Positions 1 through 11,989 of a stretch of 64,000 nucleotides of DNA are shown here, piece by piece (positions within the stretch are counted from its first letter, which is position 1; each line of letters opens with the position of its first letter). The notes below the pieces were generated by a model. The model did no database searches and had not been told where the DNA came from. It saw nothing but the letters and a program-made list of their open reading frames with translations. The translations under genes and the position numbers were made by a program. This stretch comes from Lactifluus volemus (lineage: Eukaryota; Basidiomycota; Agaricomycetes; Russulales; Russulaceae): contig WTXI01000087.1 of assembly GCA_022376515.1 (NCBI GenBank), forward strand, positions 62,001-126,000, written 5' to 3'.

Positions 1-1039
1 TGTACGACGTTGGCAAGCTGATAGAGGAAAGAGGAATCGACGTCATCATCATCCAAGCGCCACAGGGCCTCCCAGTTCTCGCCAGAGTTAAGGGTTCGCC
101 GCAGTGGCCACACACTGGCAGCATGCGTTAATGCACCAAAAATGAATAAATCTTGTGCCGCATGCAACTCCCAATGGCCGGGGACATTACACCACACTCA
201 GCAATCTGATGGGTTCACTCAATGTCTCCCGCCGCCACAGACCAAAGGAGATAGCGAAAAAGCAGATTAGAATAAGGTTTCGTCGCAAGGATGCATGATA
301 ATGACGGTGATAGATATTGCATCCGAAGAGAATCTGAACCCTAGAGGCGAATTTGAAACGTCATGGCCCATACACTGAAGAGCACCCAGCGACACGATGC
401 AATCACGGTCGAATAAAAAGCAGCGTGCTGATCCGCGACAAAACACAAGTCTTATTTTGGTCAGGGTAGGTCAGGGCTATAGCACTCCCGGACAAGCCCG
501 AGTCAATGCCAGTGTGACATCCGCTACGCCGGGCCACCGGACCCACCCTCCCACCACTTATCGATCCTGGAAGTGCCAAACGGCACTGCGCAGCACATGT
601 CATCAGCTGCGACGCCGTAATGGAAGTAGCCTGAGAGACATCCCGACATAGTATGTAGCTCGGAGCTGCGACCGAAAGCTTGCCAGTGATCGCCGCAGAC
701 CGGTCGCATTGATCCGATGCGAGAGTCCACCAGTTAGCCTAACAAGCACTTGGTATGACTGGTGGGAAACCGAAAGCGTTGATTGTCAAAAGTTCTCTCC
801 CACTAGAGTGCAAATGTCCGACTATCAGAAACAGGCCGGAGGCGGGGAGAAAGGTGACGGACTACCGAATACTATATCCAACCCCTCCTTCGGCCACAGC
901 CATCATTCGGACGGTCACACAGTGTCACACTGGCTCCACGTGATGGACAGGCCCTTGCACCGGCCATTACAGATTCCAGCTCGACTCAACCAGCTCACCC
1001 ATTTTGGGTGAGCCGCTCGAGCTGTCGCATGACGAATCT
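1..1039. other. No gene seen; carries one copy of a dispersed repeat
   Basis: No open frame here has convincing coding character. Positions about 112-285 match about 28492-28696 in the same orientation, starting at a shared GGCAGCATGCGT. The second copy has about 28 extra bases in the middle. The rest of the stretch shows nothing I can name. Confidence 0.5.
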
Positions 1040-1447
1040 GGAAATATTCTAAATTTGGACAATGGCTGCCAGCGTTTGCCTGTGGCTTCATGTATCACAG
1101 CCCCCGCAGGAACGGCAGTACCGACGACCTCACCGCGTCCACTACCTCCCTCGTCGACCTCTTCCAGCGGACTCCCGACACCGAGCACGTCCGGAACGTC
1201 CACTCCCTGCTTCCCTCAACAACAGCCAGCAGCAGCCGCTACAGCCACTACGCTCACCGCTCTCGTACCCGGGCCCGCACCTGCTGCGCCATCCGCGGCC
1301 GTCACCACTACATCCGTTTGGCGCGGGTGGGACACCCAGAGCATGCATGCCGACGTAATGGGCCCATTCCTGCCTCCGTTTGGAACTAGCCCCGGTTCTG
1401 GAAGCAGTCCTGGCGCGACGGTCGAGTATTTGCAAGCCAGCCCCTGA
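1040..1447 (+). pseudogene. 5' fragment of the co-amplified unknown gene (copy U1, short type)
   Basis: This is the first of seven copies or remnants of an unrecognised gene interleaved with the CHAT genes. The best reading frame is rich in Pro, Ser, Thr and Ala and carries the shared motifs TSGTSTPCFPQQQP and FLPPFG, then ends in GATVEYL. Long-type copies continue from there into an exon with LVQKRIITLTYMRNVHDG. This copy instead runs into QASP and a stop at 1445-1447. The same novel junction occurs at 13.3 kb and, slightly altered, at 58.75 kb, always directly upstream of an A-type CHAT gene. I infer a 3'-deleted copy that was later duplicated with its CHAT neighbour. The function is unknown. 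The other two frames are also open here because of the base composition, so the frame choice rests on continuity with the long copies. Confidence 0.5.
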
Positions 1448-2219
1448 AATATAGCGTGTGACATAGAATGACTGGGTAAAGGTGTAACAAGGTGAGCCTC
1501 ACCATCTTGAATTTTGATCCCATCCCGCCTCGGGCAAGAGGTTCCACAAGAGTCGTGAAGCGAAGGTGGAAGGCTTCGGTGGCCACTTCAAGTTTATATC
1601 GCTTCCTGTCCATGTAAGCTGATCCAGGGTGGTGATGTAAAGTGTCGCAGGAGGGGGACAAACTGAGTGGAAAGAACCAAATCGTTCCGTGACACGCCCA
1701 GGGGCCAAGGAGGATGAGGCATTTCCAACACGCACTCTACACGCCTCACGCGCCTCACTTCTTAATGGCTATTGTTGTACATGTGTTCCTGTAGAGGTCA
1801 TCGCTACCTCTGTGTGTCAATAGTCGAATCATTTTCGCTAGTCCTACCTGACTCGGAGTCCTCATGCCAGTGTCCTCATTCCAGTGTTCCCGATTACTTT
1901 CAGTTAGCTTGCGCACACCTACAGGGCGACTACACAATCTAGAACTTTCGTCATCAGCAAGGTTTAATTAATTTTACGCCAGCATCTTCTGGCTAGGCCT
2001 GTCAGCTCCTATGCGCGACATGTGGTATCCTGCATGACGCTACCCCGGGCACTCTTTTCATGGCTACGTGAATTGCATGTTCACGGCCTGTCCAGCACGT
2101 TAAATACGGCCCCAACCGTGCACACATATCCCCTTTCCGACTCAAGCTTGAATCTCATTCCCTTTCTATCCCAAAGTCCTCCTCTGGCTGTTTGTGGTTT
2201 ACTTTTTCGGAATTGAGCT
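1448..2219 (+). repeat. Conserved upstream block of CHAT gene 1
   Basis: This stretch contains no gene. It is repeated upstream of CHAT copies 3 and 5, and in diverged form upstream of copies 2 and 4. Shared landmarks include AAGGCTTCGGTGGCCAC, CATTTCCAACACGCACTC and TTGTTGTACATGTG. The last 150 bases are pyrimidine-rich with a TTAAATA box, so the promoter of the CHAT gene probably lies here. Confidence 0.6.
2099..2106 (+). promoter_or_regulatory. TATA-like box of CHAT gene 1
   Basis: A GTTAAATA box sits in the block CCAGCACGTTAAATA, about 115 bases before the start codon and followed by a CT-rich tract. All five CHAT copies keep the box at a similar distance (near 8729, 13958, 20332 and 59430), although its surroundings vary. 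Promoter function is inferred. Confidence 0.4.
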
Positions 2220-5200
2220 ATGGAGACAGAGGAATGTGAGTCAAACTTTCGATTAATTCTGTGTGACCTATAAATGTATCTTATTTTTGCAGACTCACTT
2301 CCTGATATCGAGGGTTTCATTTTTGTTCTTGAAAGTATCATTCCGTCACTACCTCGATTTGATCGTCGGCGCGCCCTTTTTCTCACCGTCCTGGCAAGGT
2401 GGAGACTTAGGCAGTGCAACCTGTCTGGTTCGAAGGAGCGGCTGGATAAAACAATTCTCCTCGCGATAGAAGCACAACTCCTATCGGTCAAACCTACGGC
2501 AGATTCCATTGAGCTTTTTCACATGCTCGTGAATGCCCTTTTTTATCGATTAGTCAAATTCAAGCAGCCAGATGATGTTGAATCTTGCGTCAAGTACCTT
2601 CGTTATTTGCGAAACCAACGGTGTCAACTTGAAGTCGGCGTCGGAATTCCACACGAATACATCACATTAAATCTGGTGAGGGCATTGTATATTCGGGTGG
2701 AGTTGAATACATGCGACATCAAGGAGGACATCAGGGAGATGACGATTCTCTGTCGTGAATTGCTCAACTCGGATATCTCGGGGACCCTTCTTCACAATCA
2801 CCTTCTATCCTTGGCCAAAGCCGTTTTCGAGACACCTGATAAGCTGCCAGTGGAAGAAGTTCTAGATTCACTGATCGAATGCTTCCGGGAAGCAAACGTT
2901 CGCTTGCCATATTCCTACTACCTTTCCTTGGCACTTGCACGTTTTCTCGCCCGTCGCTTCGACGAAAACCATTCGATCATTGATTGCGAGGAGGCAATAA
3001 CCATTTTGAAGAAAATCCTAACTTTCCCTTCCGACCTCCCTCAACACCGTCGAAGTCAATTACAGGAAGAGGCCTTATCGGGGATCGCGGAGATTTCCTG
3101 TGCCCGCTTTTCCGTATTTCACATGCCAGAGTATTTGGAGGAGGGGATTTTCCATTTGAGGGTCTATCTTAGATCGGCTTCTCGTGATCATTCGCGTCGC
3201 CCCCTTTTATCCCAACATCTCGTTTATCTCACGACGCAGCGCGCGATTGAATTCGGTGTCAAAGAAAGGCGTTACAGGGATCCCGGGCCAGAGGTTTACA
3301 AACTTCCATGCTTGTCATCCCTCGCTGCCTCTATTACCGACCCAAATTCTTCGATATCCGGCGAGCAGTGGGAAGAACACCTTCGAGCACTTGACTCCAT
3401 GAACCACACTGACGACATAGCGGAGATTGAAGAGGCGATCAAGTTCTGTCGCCTGGTGCTCGCTTCAATTCATTGTGTTCCAAATCTTGAACACCGAAAC
3501 CACGTCGATTTGTATGTGGCGCTCGGATCCCTTCTCTTCACCGTATTTCATCGCACCGGAAGACTCGACTGCATCGATGAGTCAATTGCCGTATTTCATG
3601 ATGGTTTGAAGACGTATGACACACCGGATGATCGTTTTTCACTGTCCTTTCGTGCTGCGCTGCCATTAGTGGCCCGCATCTCGCGGTGTCCACAAAAAGA
3701 AGACGTGGATGAGGTCATCCAAATATTCGCCAGCTTTACAAGCGATGATGATCGCCTGGGGCCATCCGACCGATTCCGGTTCTCATACTGGTGGGCGCTT
3801 TTGGCGCATTGTTTTGGTCACCCTTCCGTGACGGATGCCTATGAGATTGTCTTCAAGCACATGCAAGGCACTCTTTCCTATGCCCCTACACTCGAATCAC
3901 AACATTATCGTCTTGTCTCTATGCGCATGGGCTTCCATGATCTGCCGTTAGGCTATGCTTCGTACCAGATCGACAAAGGCCAACCCAGAAAAGCAATCGA
4001 GACTCTCGAGAGAGGAAGGGCCTTACTCTGGTCCGAGATGCGTGATTTCCGTACCTCCACTGACCAACTTCATGCGGTCGATCCGACTTTGGCAGCGGAA
4101 TTCGAGGCGATCAACAAGGACCTCGAACGAGTTACCATGTCCATGGCGCCTTGCGGAAACATGGAAACAGAGAGTATCAAAGTGGAAGACTCCTGGACAA
4201 CGGATCCATTCGGTCATCTAGTGGCAAAGCAACGACAGTTTTTGGATGATCGCAACAAACTCATCTCACGGATTCGAGCCTTGCCAAATTTTGGCAACTT
4301 CTTGGAGCCCCCGTCGTTTGACGTTCTTAGCTCCGCTGCGTTACACGGACCAGTCATCGTCATCAACCATTGCTATTGGCGTTCCGACCTCCTGGTTCTT
4401 TTCCGCGACTCTCTTTCCCTTATCACTACGACCCGTGACTTTTACAGTCGTGCGATCGAGTTGGGCGATCGGCTGGTGGATGCTAGAAAGCATCATCGTC
4501 TCGAATCAAAGGAGTACGGGCGCGCTCTCCGTTCTGTACTCCAGAGTCTCTACGAACTTGTAGGGAAGCCAATCATCGAGGAGCTTCGCAAGATGAAGAT
4601 ACCGGAACAGTCCAGAGTCTGGTGGTGTCCCACATCTGTATTTTGTCAACTTCCTCTCCATGCGATGGGGCCGATCCCTTCAGACGATGGCATCACGCGC
4701 TATTTCTCGGACATATACATTCCCTCATACACCCCATCACTATCTGCACTCATCGCATCGCACAAACCTCAGGCCGAAGGGCAAACATTCCAAAAGCCTT
4801 CAATACTTCTGGTTGCACAACCAGAATCCCTGAAGCACGCGATCCCCGAGATCTGGACTATACAACGTCTCACTACGGCAGTCACCTCCCTCATCTCAAA
4901 GAATGCGACACCTTCTAGTGTAGTGGAGGGTCTCAGACATCACCAGTTCTCCCATTTTGTATGTCATGGAAATTTGGAAGAAGGGAAACCATTCAATGCG
5001 TCGTTCAAGCTTTCTGGGGGAAAGCAGCTAACCCTACTCGAGATTGTGCGCTCTCAACTCCCGACAGCTGAATTTGCGTTTCTTTCGGCCTGTCACACAG
5101 CTGAGCTGACAGAGGAAAGCATCTCTGACGAGGCACTGCACCTTACAGCGGCAATGCAATATTGTGGGTTCCGAAGTGTTGTTGGGACGATGTGGGCAAT

Positions 5201-5381
5201 GGCAGATGAAGACGGACAATATCTAGCTGAAGATTTCTACAAGTCAATACTGTCGAGCGATGAACCGGGTGTACCTTATTACGAGAGATCGGCGAGGGCG
5301 CTTCGGGATGCTGTGAAGAAGCTGCGGTGCAAAAAGGTGCCTTTGGAGCGATGGGTGAATTATGTGCACTATGGCGCATGA
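2220..5381 (+). CDS. TPR-like CHAT-domain protease, copy 1 (A-type), two exons
   Basis: The gene model is exon 1 at 2220-2235 (16 nt), an intron at 2236-2292 (GTGAGT...TTGCAG, 57 bp) and exon 2 at 2293-5381. Together they give 3105 nt, or 1034 residues. The five paralogues fit the same model in frame. Residues up to about 700 are helical and TPR-like, ending in the conserved ETLERGRALLWSEMRDF segment typical of fungal TPR-CHAT proteins. The C-terminal third is a CHAT domain (caspase HetF associated with TPRs). It has WWCPTSVFCQLPLHAMGP, the His motif HFVCHG (His897) and the Cys motif FLSACHTAE (Cys939), so the clan-CD dyad is present. No signal peptide or membrane segment is evident, so it is probably cytosolic. 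The A subtype is marked by VGIPHE in the N-terminal part. CHAT relatives include separase and bacterial TPR-CHAT proteases; the substrate here is unknown. Intron placement is by eye. Confidence 0.88.
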
Positions 5382-6290
5382 TTAGTGGTATTGCTACAAT
5401 GTCTGTGAGTTGTTGGGTTTTGTCTGACGTATGAATATTGAACCAAGTTATCTGGGTTAGCGGAACCACTTGGGACCGCCCTTGGGAATTCGCGTTCCGA
5501 CTCATTTCGTTTGCCTTGTTATCAAAGTTGCCATTTCCTCATCCACGCTCTCTCTACCATGCTCCGGATTCCAGTAATGATCGTGGACCACCTTTCCTGA
5601 GATGCCACCTCGGCTATGACCTCAGGATTGACTCTACCACGATGTTGTGCCGTCTCATGCCACCTCTATTACCTGAACTGTGCTCCGTGTCTTTTATTTA
5701 CCATTCTGATTTAGCTTGCTTCATATTACCTTCTGTCTCTAAATGTGGTGATCTCGTGCCATTTATGTTGTCGTTCCGCTGAATCGTTTCGGATTGTGTG
5801 CTGTGCCCAACACTGCACGGAAATCTTATTTTTTTAGCTTCTTGGTTCTGTGTCTTGGTCTTTATTATTTTCACATCGTACTATTATACCACAACATTCC
5901 TCTGTGGACTCTCCGAGTCTGCACTCACCTCACAAATGCTTGAGTGGCTGTGCCGCTAATTCAGACAGATACGGGAGGATTAGTAAGCAGGCCCTGTATC
6001 AACTTGCCCGGAGGCCTGAATTACAAGAGCGCCCAACGTTTCCCTCCTTTGTTCGAAATGTCCATCAAGTCTGTGATAGACGCCGGAAACATTGAACGCT
6101 GAAAAAATGCAGAAATATTGTGCACGCTTCTGCTGCAACCTATAACTGGATCAGACCTCTGGCCTGCACGACCATTGCGGCATCGCGGACCTTGTTCGAC
6201 TTTGGTCCAGGATTCATCACACAGGCACGTGGGATGACCGTGAGAAATAGGCACTGATTCACAGTTAGGCATCTCGTCCCAGGGCAAGTG
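5382..6290. repeat. Conserved 3' flank of CHAT gene 1
   Basis: No gene is seen. The stretch recurs after copies 2, 3 and 4. It contains TCTGTCTCTAAATGTGGTG, a poly-T tract near 5830, and near 6052 the landmark TTCGAAATG...GACGCCGG...AACATTGAACGCTGAAAA that precedes each copy of the co-amplified gene. Transcript ends of the CHAT gene probably lie in the first few hundred bases, but no clear polyadenylation signal can be chosen. Confidence 0.55.
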
Positions 6291-6305
6291 AGAGGGGAAG
6301 AAAGA

Positions 6306-7768
6306 ACAAGTTATAATTGCCATCGCCATCAACGGCATACACACACATGCATCACAGCCGTCCGCAGGAACCGCGGTATCGACAACCTCACCGTGTCCAT
6401 TATCTCCCTCGTCGACCACTTCCAACACTCCCGACACCGAGCACGTCCGGAACGTCCACTCCCTGCTTCCCTCAACAACAGCCAGGAGCAGCCGTTATAG
6501 CCACCATGCTCGCCGCTCCCGTACCCGGGCCCGCACCTGCTACGTCATCCACGGCCGCCACCGCTACACCCGCTTTGCGTGGGTGGGACACCCTAGAGCA
6601 TGCATGCCGACGCAATGGGCCATATCCTGCCACCTTCTGGAACTAGCCCCGGTCCTGAAAGCAGTCCTGGCGCGATGGCCGAGTATTTGAGGCGTTTGGT
6701 ACAGAAGCGCATCATCACGCTGACTTATATGCGGAACGTACATGATGGGTGCGTGTCCGCTCCTCCTTTCATTTATTTTTTTGTGCTGAATTATATTGTC
6801 CCACGTGGAGCGGTGGTGGTTGCGGCAGGCGAAGTTATCGATTTCATACGATCATAGTCCCGCGCGTGGAACGAACTCGATCGCGTTCGTCTCCAGCTCC
6901 TTTCCTCACCATGTCACTATCATCACTCTTTGATATCTCACAACCAACAGACTGCTTGCGCGCGTCGCTAAACATGCTCACAGAGTACGAGCAGGCCAAG
7001 GAAGAAAACGACCAGCCAAAGATGGTACCTCCCGTCTTTTTCTCTTCGTCATCTGACGCATCGTTCAATCACCGCTTGTGCATTGTGCATCGTCAGCGCC
7101 TGGTACGTACCTGTCCGCTCATCGACCGAGCCACCACTGGGATGACTGAACTACAAAACCAACTTGTAGCGCTTCCCGCTAGATCATACCCAGACTCTGC
7201 TCTCGCTTCTCGACATCCTCTCCGCATTCTACGCCAAGCTCCTCGGGCCCTCGCCCTTCCCAACACATGCTCGGTATCTCGCACCCCCACCCAGGCGTTT
7301 CTTACCTCTTCCATAATCAGACGTCGGCAGACGAGTCGCTCTGTTGCATCGCCCTCGGTTCGACACCACTCGACGGTACCGCGGGCCCAGATGGTCCCAG
7401 GTCCGTTGAACAGTCCCCTGCCGAGCTGGACGCCGGCGCTCGGCGAGCATGTGCTCAAAGTGAATGGAAAGTTTAAGGTGCCTTCCCTTTCATGCTGATA
7501 CAATTGGCTGAATTTGGAACTGCTCTTGCACACACAGAAAATCATTGCTGTGCTCCTCAAGGATCTTGACGTTTTTGCACGTGATCTTGACGTTTTTGCA
7601 CGTGATCTTGACGTTTTTGCACGTGATCTTGACGTTTTTGCACGTGACAGCATCAAAGACGAGCTCGCATCGCTCGACCCGCTCTTGCGTAAGGTAGGTG
7701 GGTGGAGTGTCCCTGTGGGCAATGGTGACGAAGGACGGGCGACGTATGAATTTGATCCGGAGCACTAG
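6306..7768 (+). pseudogene. Co-amplified unknown gene, long copy U2, decayed
   Basis: Exon-like pieces occur in order. A Pro/Ser/Thr-rich part ends in an RIITLTYMRNVHDG stretch with a GTGCGTGT donor near 6749. A segment starting at ATG 6911 carries SLSSLFDISQPTDCL. An intron with donor GTACGTAC and acceptor CTTGTAG follows near 7104-7169. Then come LLSLLDILSAFYAKLLGPSPFP, a frameshifted HPHPGVSYLFHNQTSADES part and a last exon with DELASLDPLLRKVGGWSVP ending at 7768. Compared with copy U5, an 11-nt deletion near 7260 breaks the frame. A second frame change lies near 7395. Four tandem copies of LDVFARD sit in the last exon. I do not recognise the family. The order of conserved segments matches U4 and U5, so a once-functional spliced gene is the likely ancestor. 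Confidence 0.5.
7562..7645 (+). repeat. 21-bp minisatellite, four exact units
   Basis: The unit GATCTTGACGTTTTTGCACG plus T is repeated four times without interruption, each encoding LDVFARD in frame. Copy U4 at 19275-19295 has one unit, as does the diverged U5 copy. The array is therefore a recent in-frame expansion in this copy only. Confidence 0.9.
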
Positions 7769-8849
7769 TAATAAAGCCCTGCCTTTTTGGTGCGTAGTAT
7801 TGGTTTTTATTTATTTATTTTTCCTTTTTTTTCGTTCGTATAGAGTCCGCTGTGGTGGAGATAGCGTATTTCTGAGTGTTCGTTGACTCTTATTATTCCT
7901 TCCGGTTCGTTGTCCTGTACTATACTAAAAAGTCACGTATACCTCGACATGATACACTTTTTTTTGGAGTCCTGGGAGAAGCTGCTTATGCTCTCGCGAC
8001 GTGGATAAACTCCTTTCACGCAGGCGTAATACATCCCTTCACCCCGTCCTGCCCCCGGTGCAGCTGCAGAGCTTCTGCCATATCGGAGCACGTGACTCAA
8101 CCCTCCGAGGCCGCTCAGTCTCCCGCCTCAGGTATCTTGAGGCTCAACAAAAGTAGTGGAGCGAAGGTTGAAGGCTTCGGTGGCCACCTCAAGTTTATGC
8201 TACTTCCTGTCCATGTAAGCTGATGCAGGGTGGTGATGGGTGATGTAAAGTGTCGCGGGAGGGGACAAACTGAGTGGAAAGAGCCGGATTGTTCCGTAAC
8301 ACGCCCACTCGAACGAGGATAACGCATTTCCAACACGCACTCCGAGTCTACACGCCTCACGCATCACTTCTTAATGTCTATTGTTGTACATGTGTTCCTT
8401 GAGAGTGTAGAGGCCTTCGCTACCTCTGTGGGTCAATACTCGAATCATTTTCGCAGCAATTTCGCTAGCCATGTCCGGCGAACCCTTGGGTGAACCTGAC
8501 TCGGAGCCCTCATGCCAGTGTTCTCAATTAGTTGGCCTACGCACACCTAGCACAGGGCGACTGCACAATCTAGAACTTTCGTCCTCAGCAAGGTTTAATT
8601 GATTTTACGCCGGCTAGGCCTGTCAGCTTCTATGCGCGACATATGGTATCCTGCATGACGCTACACTGGGCAATCTTTTCATGGCCACGTGAATTGCATG
8701 ATGTGATCAGTGACGGCCTGTCCAGCACGTTAAATATGGCCCCAACCGTGCACACATCTCCCCTCTCCGACTCAAGCTTGAATCTCATTCCCTTTCTATC
8801 CCAAAGTCGTCCTCTGGCTATTTGTGGTTTACATTTTCGGAATTGAGAT
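7769..8849 (+). repeat. Conserved upstream block of CHAT gene 2
   Basis: No gene is seen. The block matches 19418-20452 closely and shares its last 600 bases with the blocks before copies 1, 3 and 5. A T-rich stretch lies near 7800-7840. A GTTAAATAT box at about 8729 and a CT-rich tract precede the start codon of the next CHAT gene. Confidence 0.55.
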
Positions 8850-11800
8850 ATGGACACCAAGAAATGTGAGTCAAACTTTCGATTAATTCTGTGTGACATA
8901 TAAACGTATATTATTTTGCAGACTCTCTTCTTGATATCGAGCGCACAATTTTTGCTCTTGAAAGTACCATTCCGTTACTGCCTCGATTTGGTCGTCGGCG
9001 CGCCGATTATCTTATGTCCCTTTGTAATTGGAGATTCGATCACTACAACCTGACTTGTTCGAAGGAGCAGCTGGATAAATCAATTCTCCACTTGGTAGAA
9101 GCACAACTCCTATTGGTCAAACCTAGGACAGATTCCATTCGGCTTTTTCACAAGCTCGTGAAGGTCCTTTTTTGTCGATTACTCAAATTCAAGCAGCCAG
9201 ACGACGTTGAGTCTTGTGTCAACTACCTTCGTTATTTGCGAAACCAACGGTGTCAAGTTGAAGTCGGCTTCTTTTCACATGAAGCCGTCACATCATATCT
9301 GGTGAAGGCATTGGCAATTCGGGTGGAGTTGAATACAAGCGACATCAAGGAGGATATCAGGGAGATGACGATTCTCTGTCGTGAATTGCTCAACTCGGAT
9401 ATCTCGGGGATCATTCTTAACAGTCTCCTTGAATCCTTGGGCGTAGCCACATCCGATATATGGCCAGTGGAAGAAGTTCTAGATTCACTGATCGAATGCT
9501 TCCGAGAAGCGAACATTCGCTTGCCATATTCCTACTACCTTTCCTTAATACTTGCACGTCTTCTCGCCAATCGCTTCGAAAACAATTATTCGATTATTGA
9601 TTCCGAGGAGGCAATAACCATCCTGAAGAAAATCCTAACTTTTCCTTCCGACCTCCCTCAAGACCTTCGGCCTTATTACCAGGACACTGCCTTGAGGGGG
9701 ATCGCAGAAATTTCCTTTCTCCGCTTTTCCGAATTCCACATGCCAGAGTATTTGGAGGAAGCGACTTTCCAATCGAGGGTTTCTCTTAGCTCGGCTTGTG
9801 ATCATCCGCGTGGCCCCGAATTTTCCCGACGTCTCGCTTGTCTCACGAAGCAGCGCGCGATTGAATTCGGTGTCGATGGAGGGTGTTACAGAGATTCAGA
9901 CATTTACAAACTTCCATGCTTGTCATCCCTCGCTGCCTCTATTATCGACCCAAATTCTTCGATACCTGACGAGCAGTGGGTCCATCACTGGGAAGCACTT
10001 GCATCCATGATGCACATTAACGACTTAGCGGAGATTGAAGAGTCGATCAAGTACTGTCGCCTGGTGCTCGCTTCAATTCATTGTGTTCCAAGTCTTGAAC
10101 ACCGAAACCACGTCTATTTGTATGTGGTGCTCGGATCCCTTCTCTTCAAGGCATTTCATCGCACCGGAAAACTCGAATGCATCGACGAGTCAATTGCCGT
10201 TATTCGTGATGGCTTGAAGACGTATAAAGCACAGGGTGATCGTGTTCCACTGGCTTTTGTTGCGTTGGTGTCATTATCGACCCGCATCCGTCTGGATCAA
10301 CGAGAAGAAGACGTGGATGAGATGTTCCAATTATACGCCAGCATTACGAGCGATGATACTCCCATGATGCCATCCCATCGATTCGGTTTCTTATACGGGT
10401 GGGCGGTAGAGGCGCATAATCTTGGTCACCCTTCCGCGATGGATGCCTTTGAGAACCTCTTCAAGGTCATGCAAGAAACTCTCTCCTATGCGCCTACACT
10501 CGAAAGCCAACATCATCGTCTTGTTTCTATGCGCCTGGGTTTCCAGGATGTGCCGTTATGGTATGCTTCGTACCAGATCGACAAAGGCCAACGCAGAAAA
10601 GCAATCGAGACTCTCGAGAGAGGAAGGGCCTTACTCTGGTCCGAGATGCGTGATTTCCGTACCTCCACTGACCAACTTCGTGCGGTCGATCCGACTCTGG
10701 CAGCGGAATTCGAGGCGATCAACAGGGACCTCGAACAAGTCACCATGTCCATGGCACCTTGCGGAAACATGGAAACAGAGAGTATCGAAGTAGAAGACTC
10801 CTGGACAACGGATCCATTCGGTCATCTAGTGGCAAAGCAACGACAGGTTTTGGATGATCGCAACAAACTCATTTCACGGATTAGAGCCTTGCCAAATTTT
10901 GGCAACTTCTTGCAGCCCCCGTCGTTTGACGTCCTTCGCTCCGCTGCGCTACACGGACCAGTCATCGTCATCAACCATTGCAAGTGGCGTTCCGACCTCC
11001 TGGTTCTTTTCCGCGACTCTCTTGCCCTTATTACTACGACCGATGACTTTTACAGTCGTGCGATCGAGTTGGGCGATCGGCTGGTGGATGCTAGAAAGCA
11101 TCATCGTCTCGAATCAAAGGAGTACGGGCGTGCTCTCCGTTCCGTACTCCAGAGTCTCTACGAACTTGTAGGGAAGCCAGTCATCGAGGTGCTCCGCAGG
11201 AAGAAGATACCGGAACAGTCCAGAGTCTGGTGGTGTCCCACATCTGTATTTTGTCATCTTCCTCTCCACGCGATGGGGCCAATCCCTTCGGACGACGGCA
11301 TCACGCGCTATTTCTCAGACCTATACATTCCCTCATACACCCCATCACTATCTGCACTCATCGCATCGCGCAAACCTCAGGCTGAAGGGAAAACATTCCA
11401 AAAGCCTTCAATACTTCTGGTTGCACAACCAGAATCCCTGAAGCACGCGATCCCCGAGATCTGTACTATACAACACCTCACCACGACAGTAACCTCCCTC
11501 ATCTCAGAGAATGCAACGCCTTCTAGTGTAGTGGAGGGTCTCAAACATCACCAGTTCTCCCATTTTGTATGTCACGGAAACTTGGAAGAAGGGAAACCAT
11601 TCAATGCGTCGTTCACGCTTGCTGGGGGAAAGCAGCTTACCCTACTCGAAATTGTGCGCTCTCAACTCCCGACAGCTGAATTTGCGTTTCTCTCGGCCTG
11701 TCACACAGCGGAGCTGACAGAGGAAAGCATACCTGGGGAGGCACTGCACCTTACAGCGGCAATGCAATATTGCGGGTTCAGAAGTGTTGTTGGGACGATG

Positions 11801-11989
11801 TGGGCGATGGCAGATCAAGACGGACAATGTGTAGCTGAAGATTTCTACAAGTCAATACTGTCGAGCGATGAACCAGGTGTACCTTATTACGAGAGATCAG
11901 CGAGGGCGCTTCGGGATGCTGTGAAGAAGCTGCGGTCCAAAAAAGCTTCTTTGGAGCGATGGGTGAATTATGTGCACTATGGGGCATAA
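8850..11989 (+). CDS. TPR-like CHAT-domain protease, copy 2 (B-type), two exons
   Basis: Exon 1 is 8850-8865, the intron is 8866-8921 (56 bp, GTGAGT...TTGCAG) and exon 2 is 8922-11989. The total is 3084 nt, or 1027 residues. The architecture matches copy 1: a helical TPR-like N-terminal part, the GRALLWSEM linker and a C-terminal CHAT domain. Catalytic His890 lies in HFVCHG and Cys932 in LSACHTAE, 42 residues apart as in the other intact copies. The B subtype is recognised by GFFSHE where A-type proteins have VGIPHE. Between the linker and the TPRs it carries the EMFQLYASITSDDT version of a variable segment, which it shares only with the truncated copy 5. It also has EICTIQ where copies 1, 3 and 4 have EIWTIQ, again like copy 5. 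A protease role is supported by the intact dyad; the pathway is unknown. Confidence 0.88.

Noticed and set aside
1386..1735. Minus-strand open frames opposite the array flanks, repeated at each unit
   Set aside because: They recur only because the DNA is repeated. They vary in length and frame between copies and show no coding bias.
2274..2292. ATG at 2274 as start of CHAT gene 1
   Set aside because: It lies inside the conserved intron and is not preserved in the other copies. The spliced start at 2220 fits all five genes.
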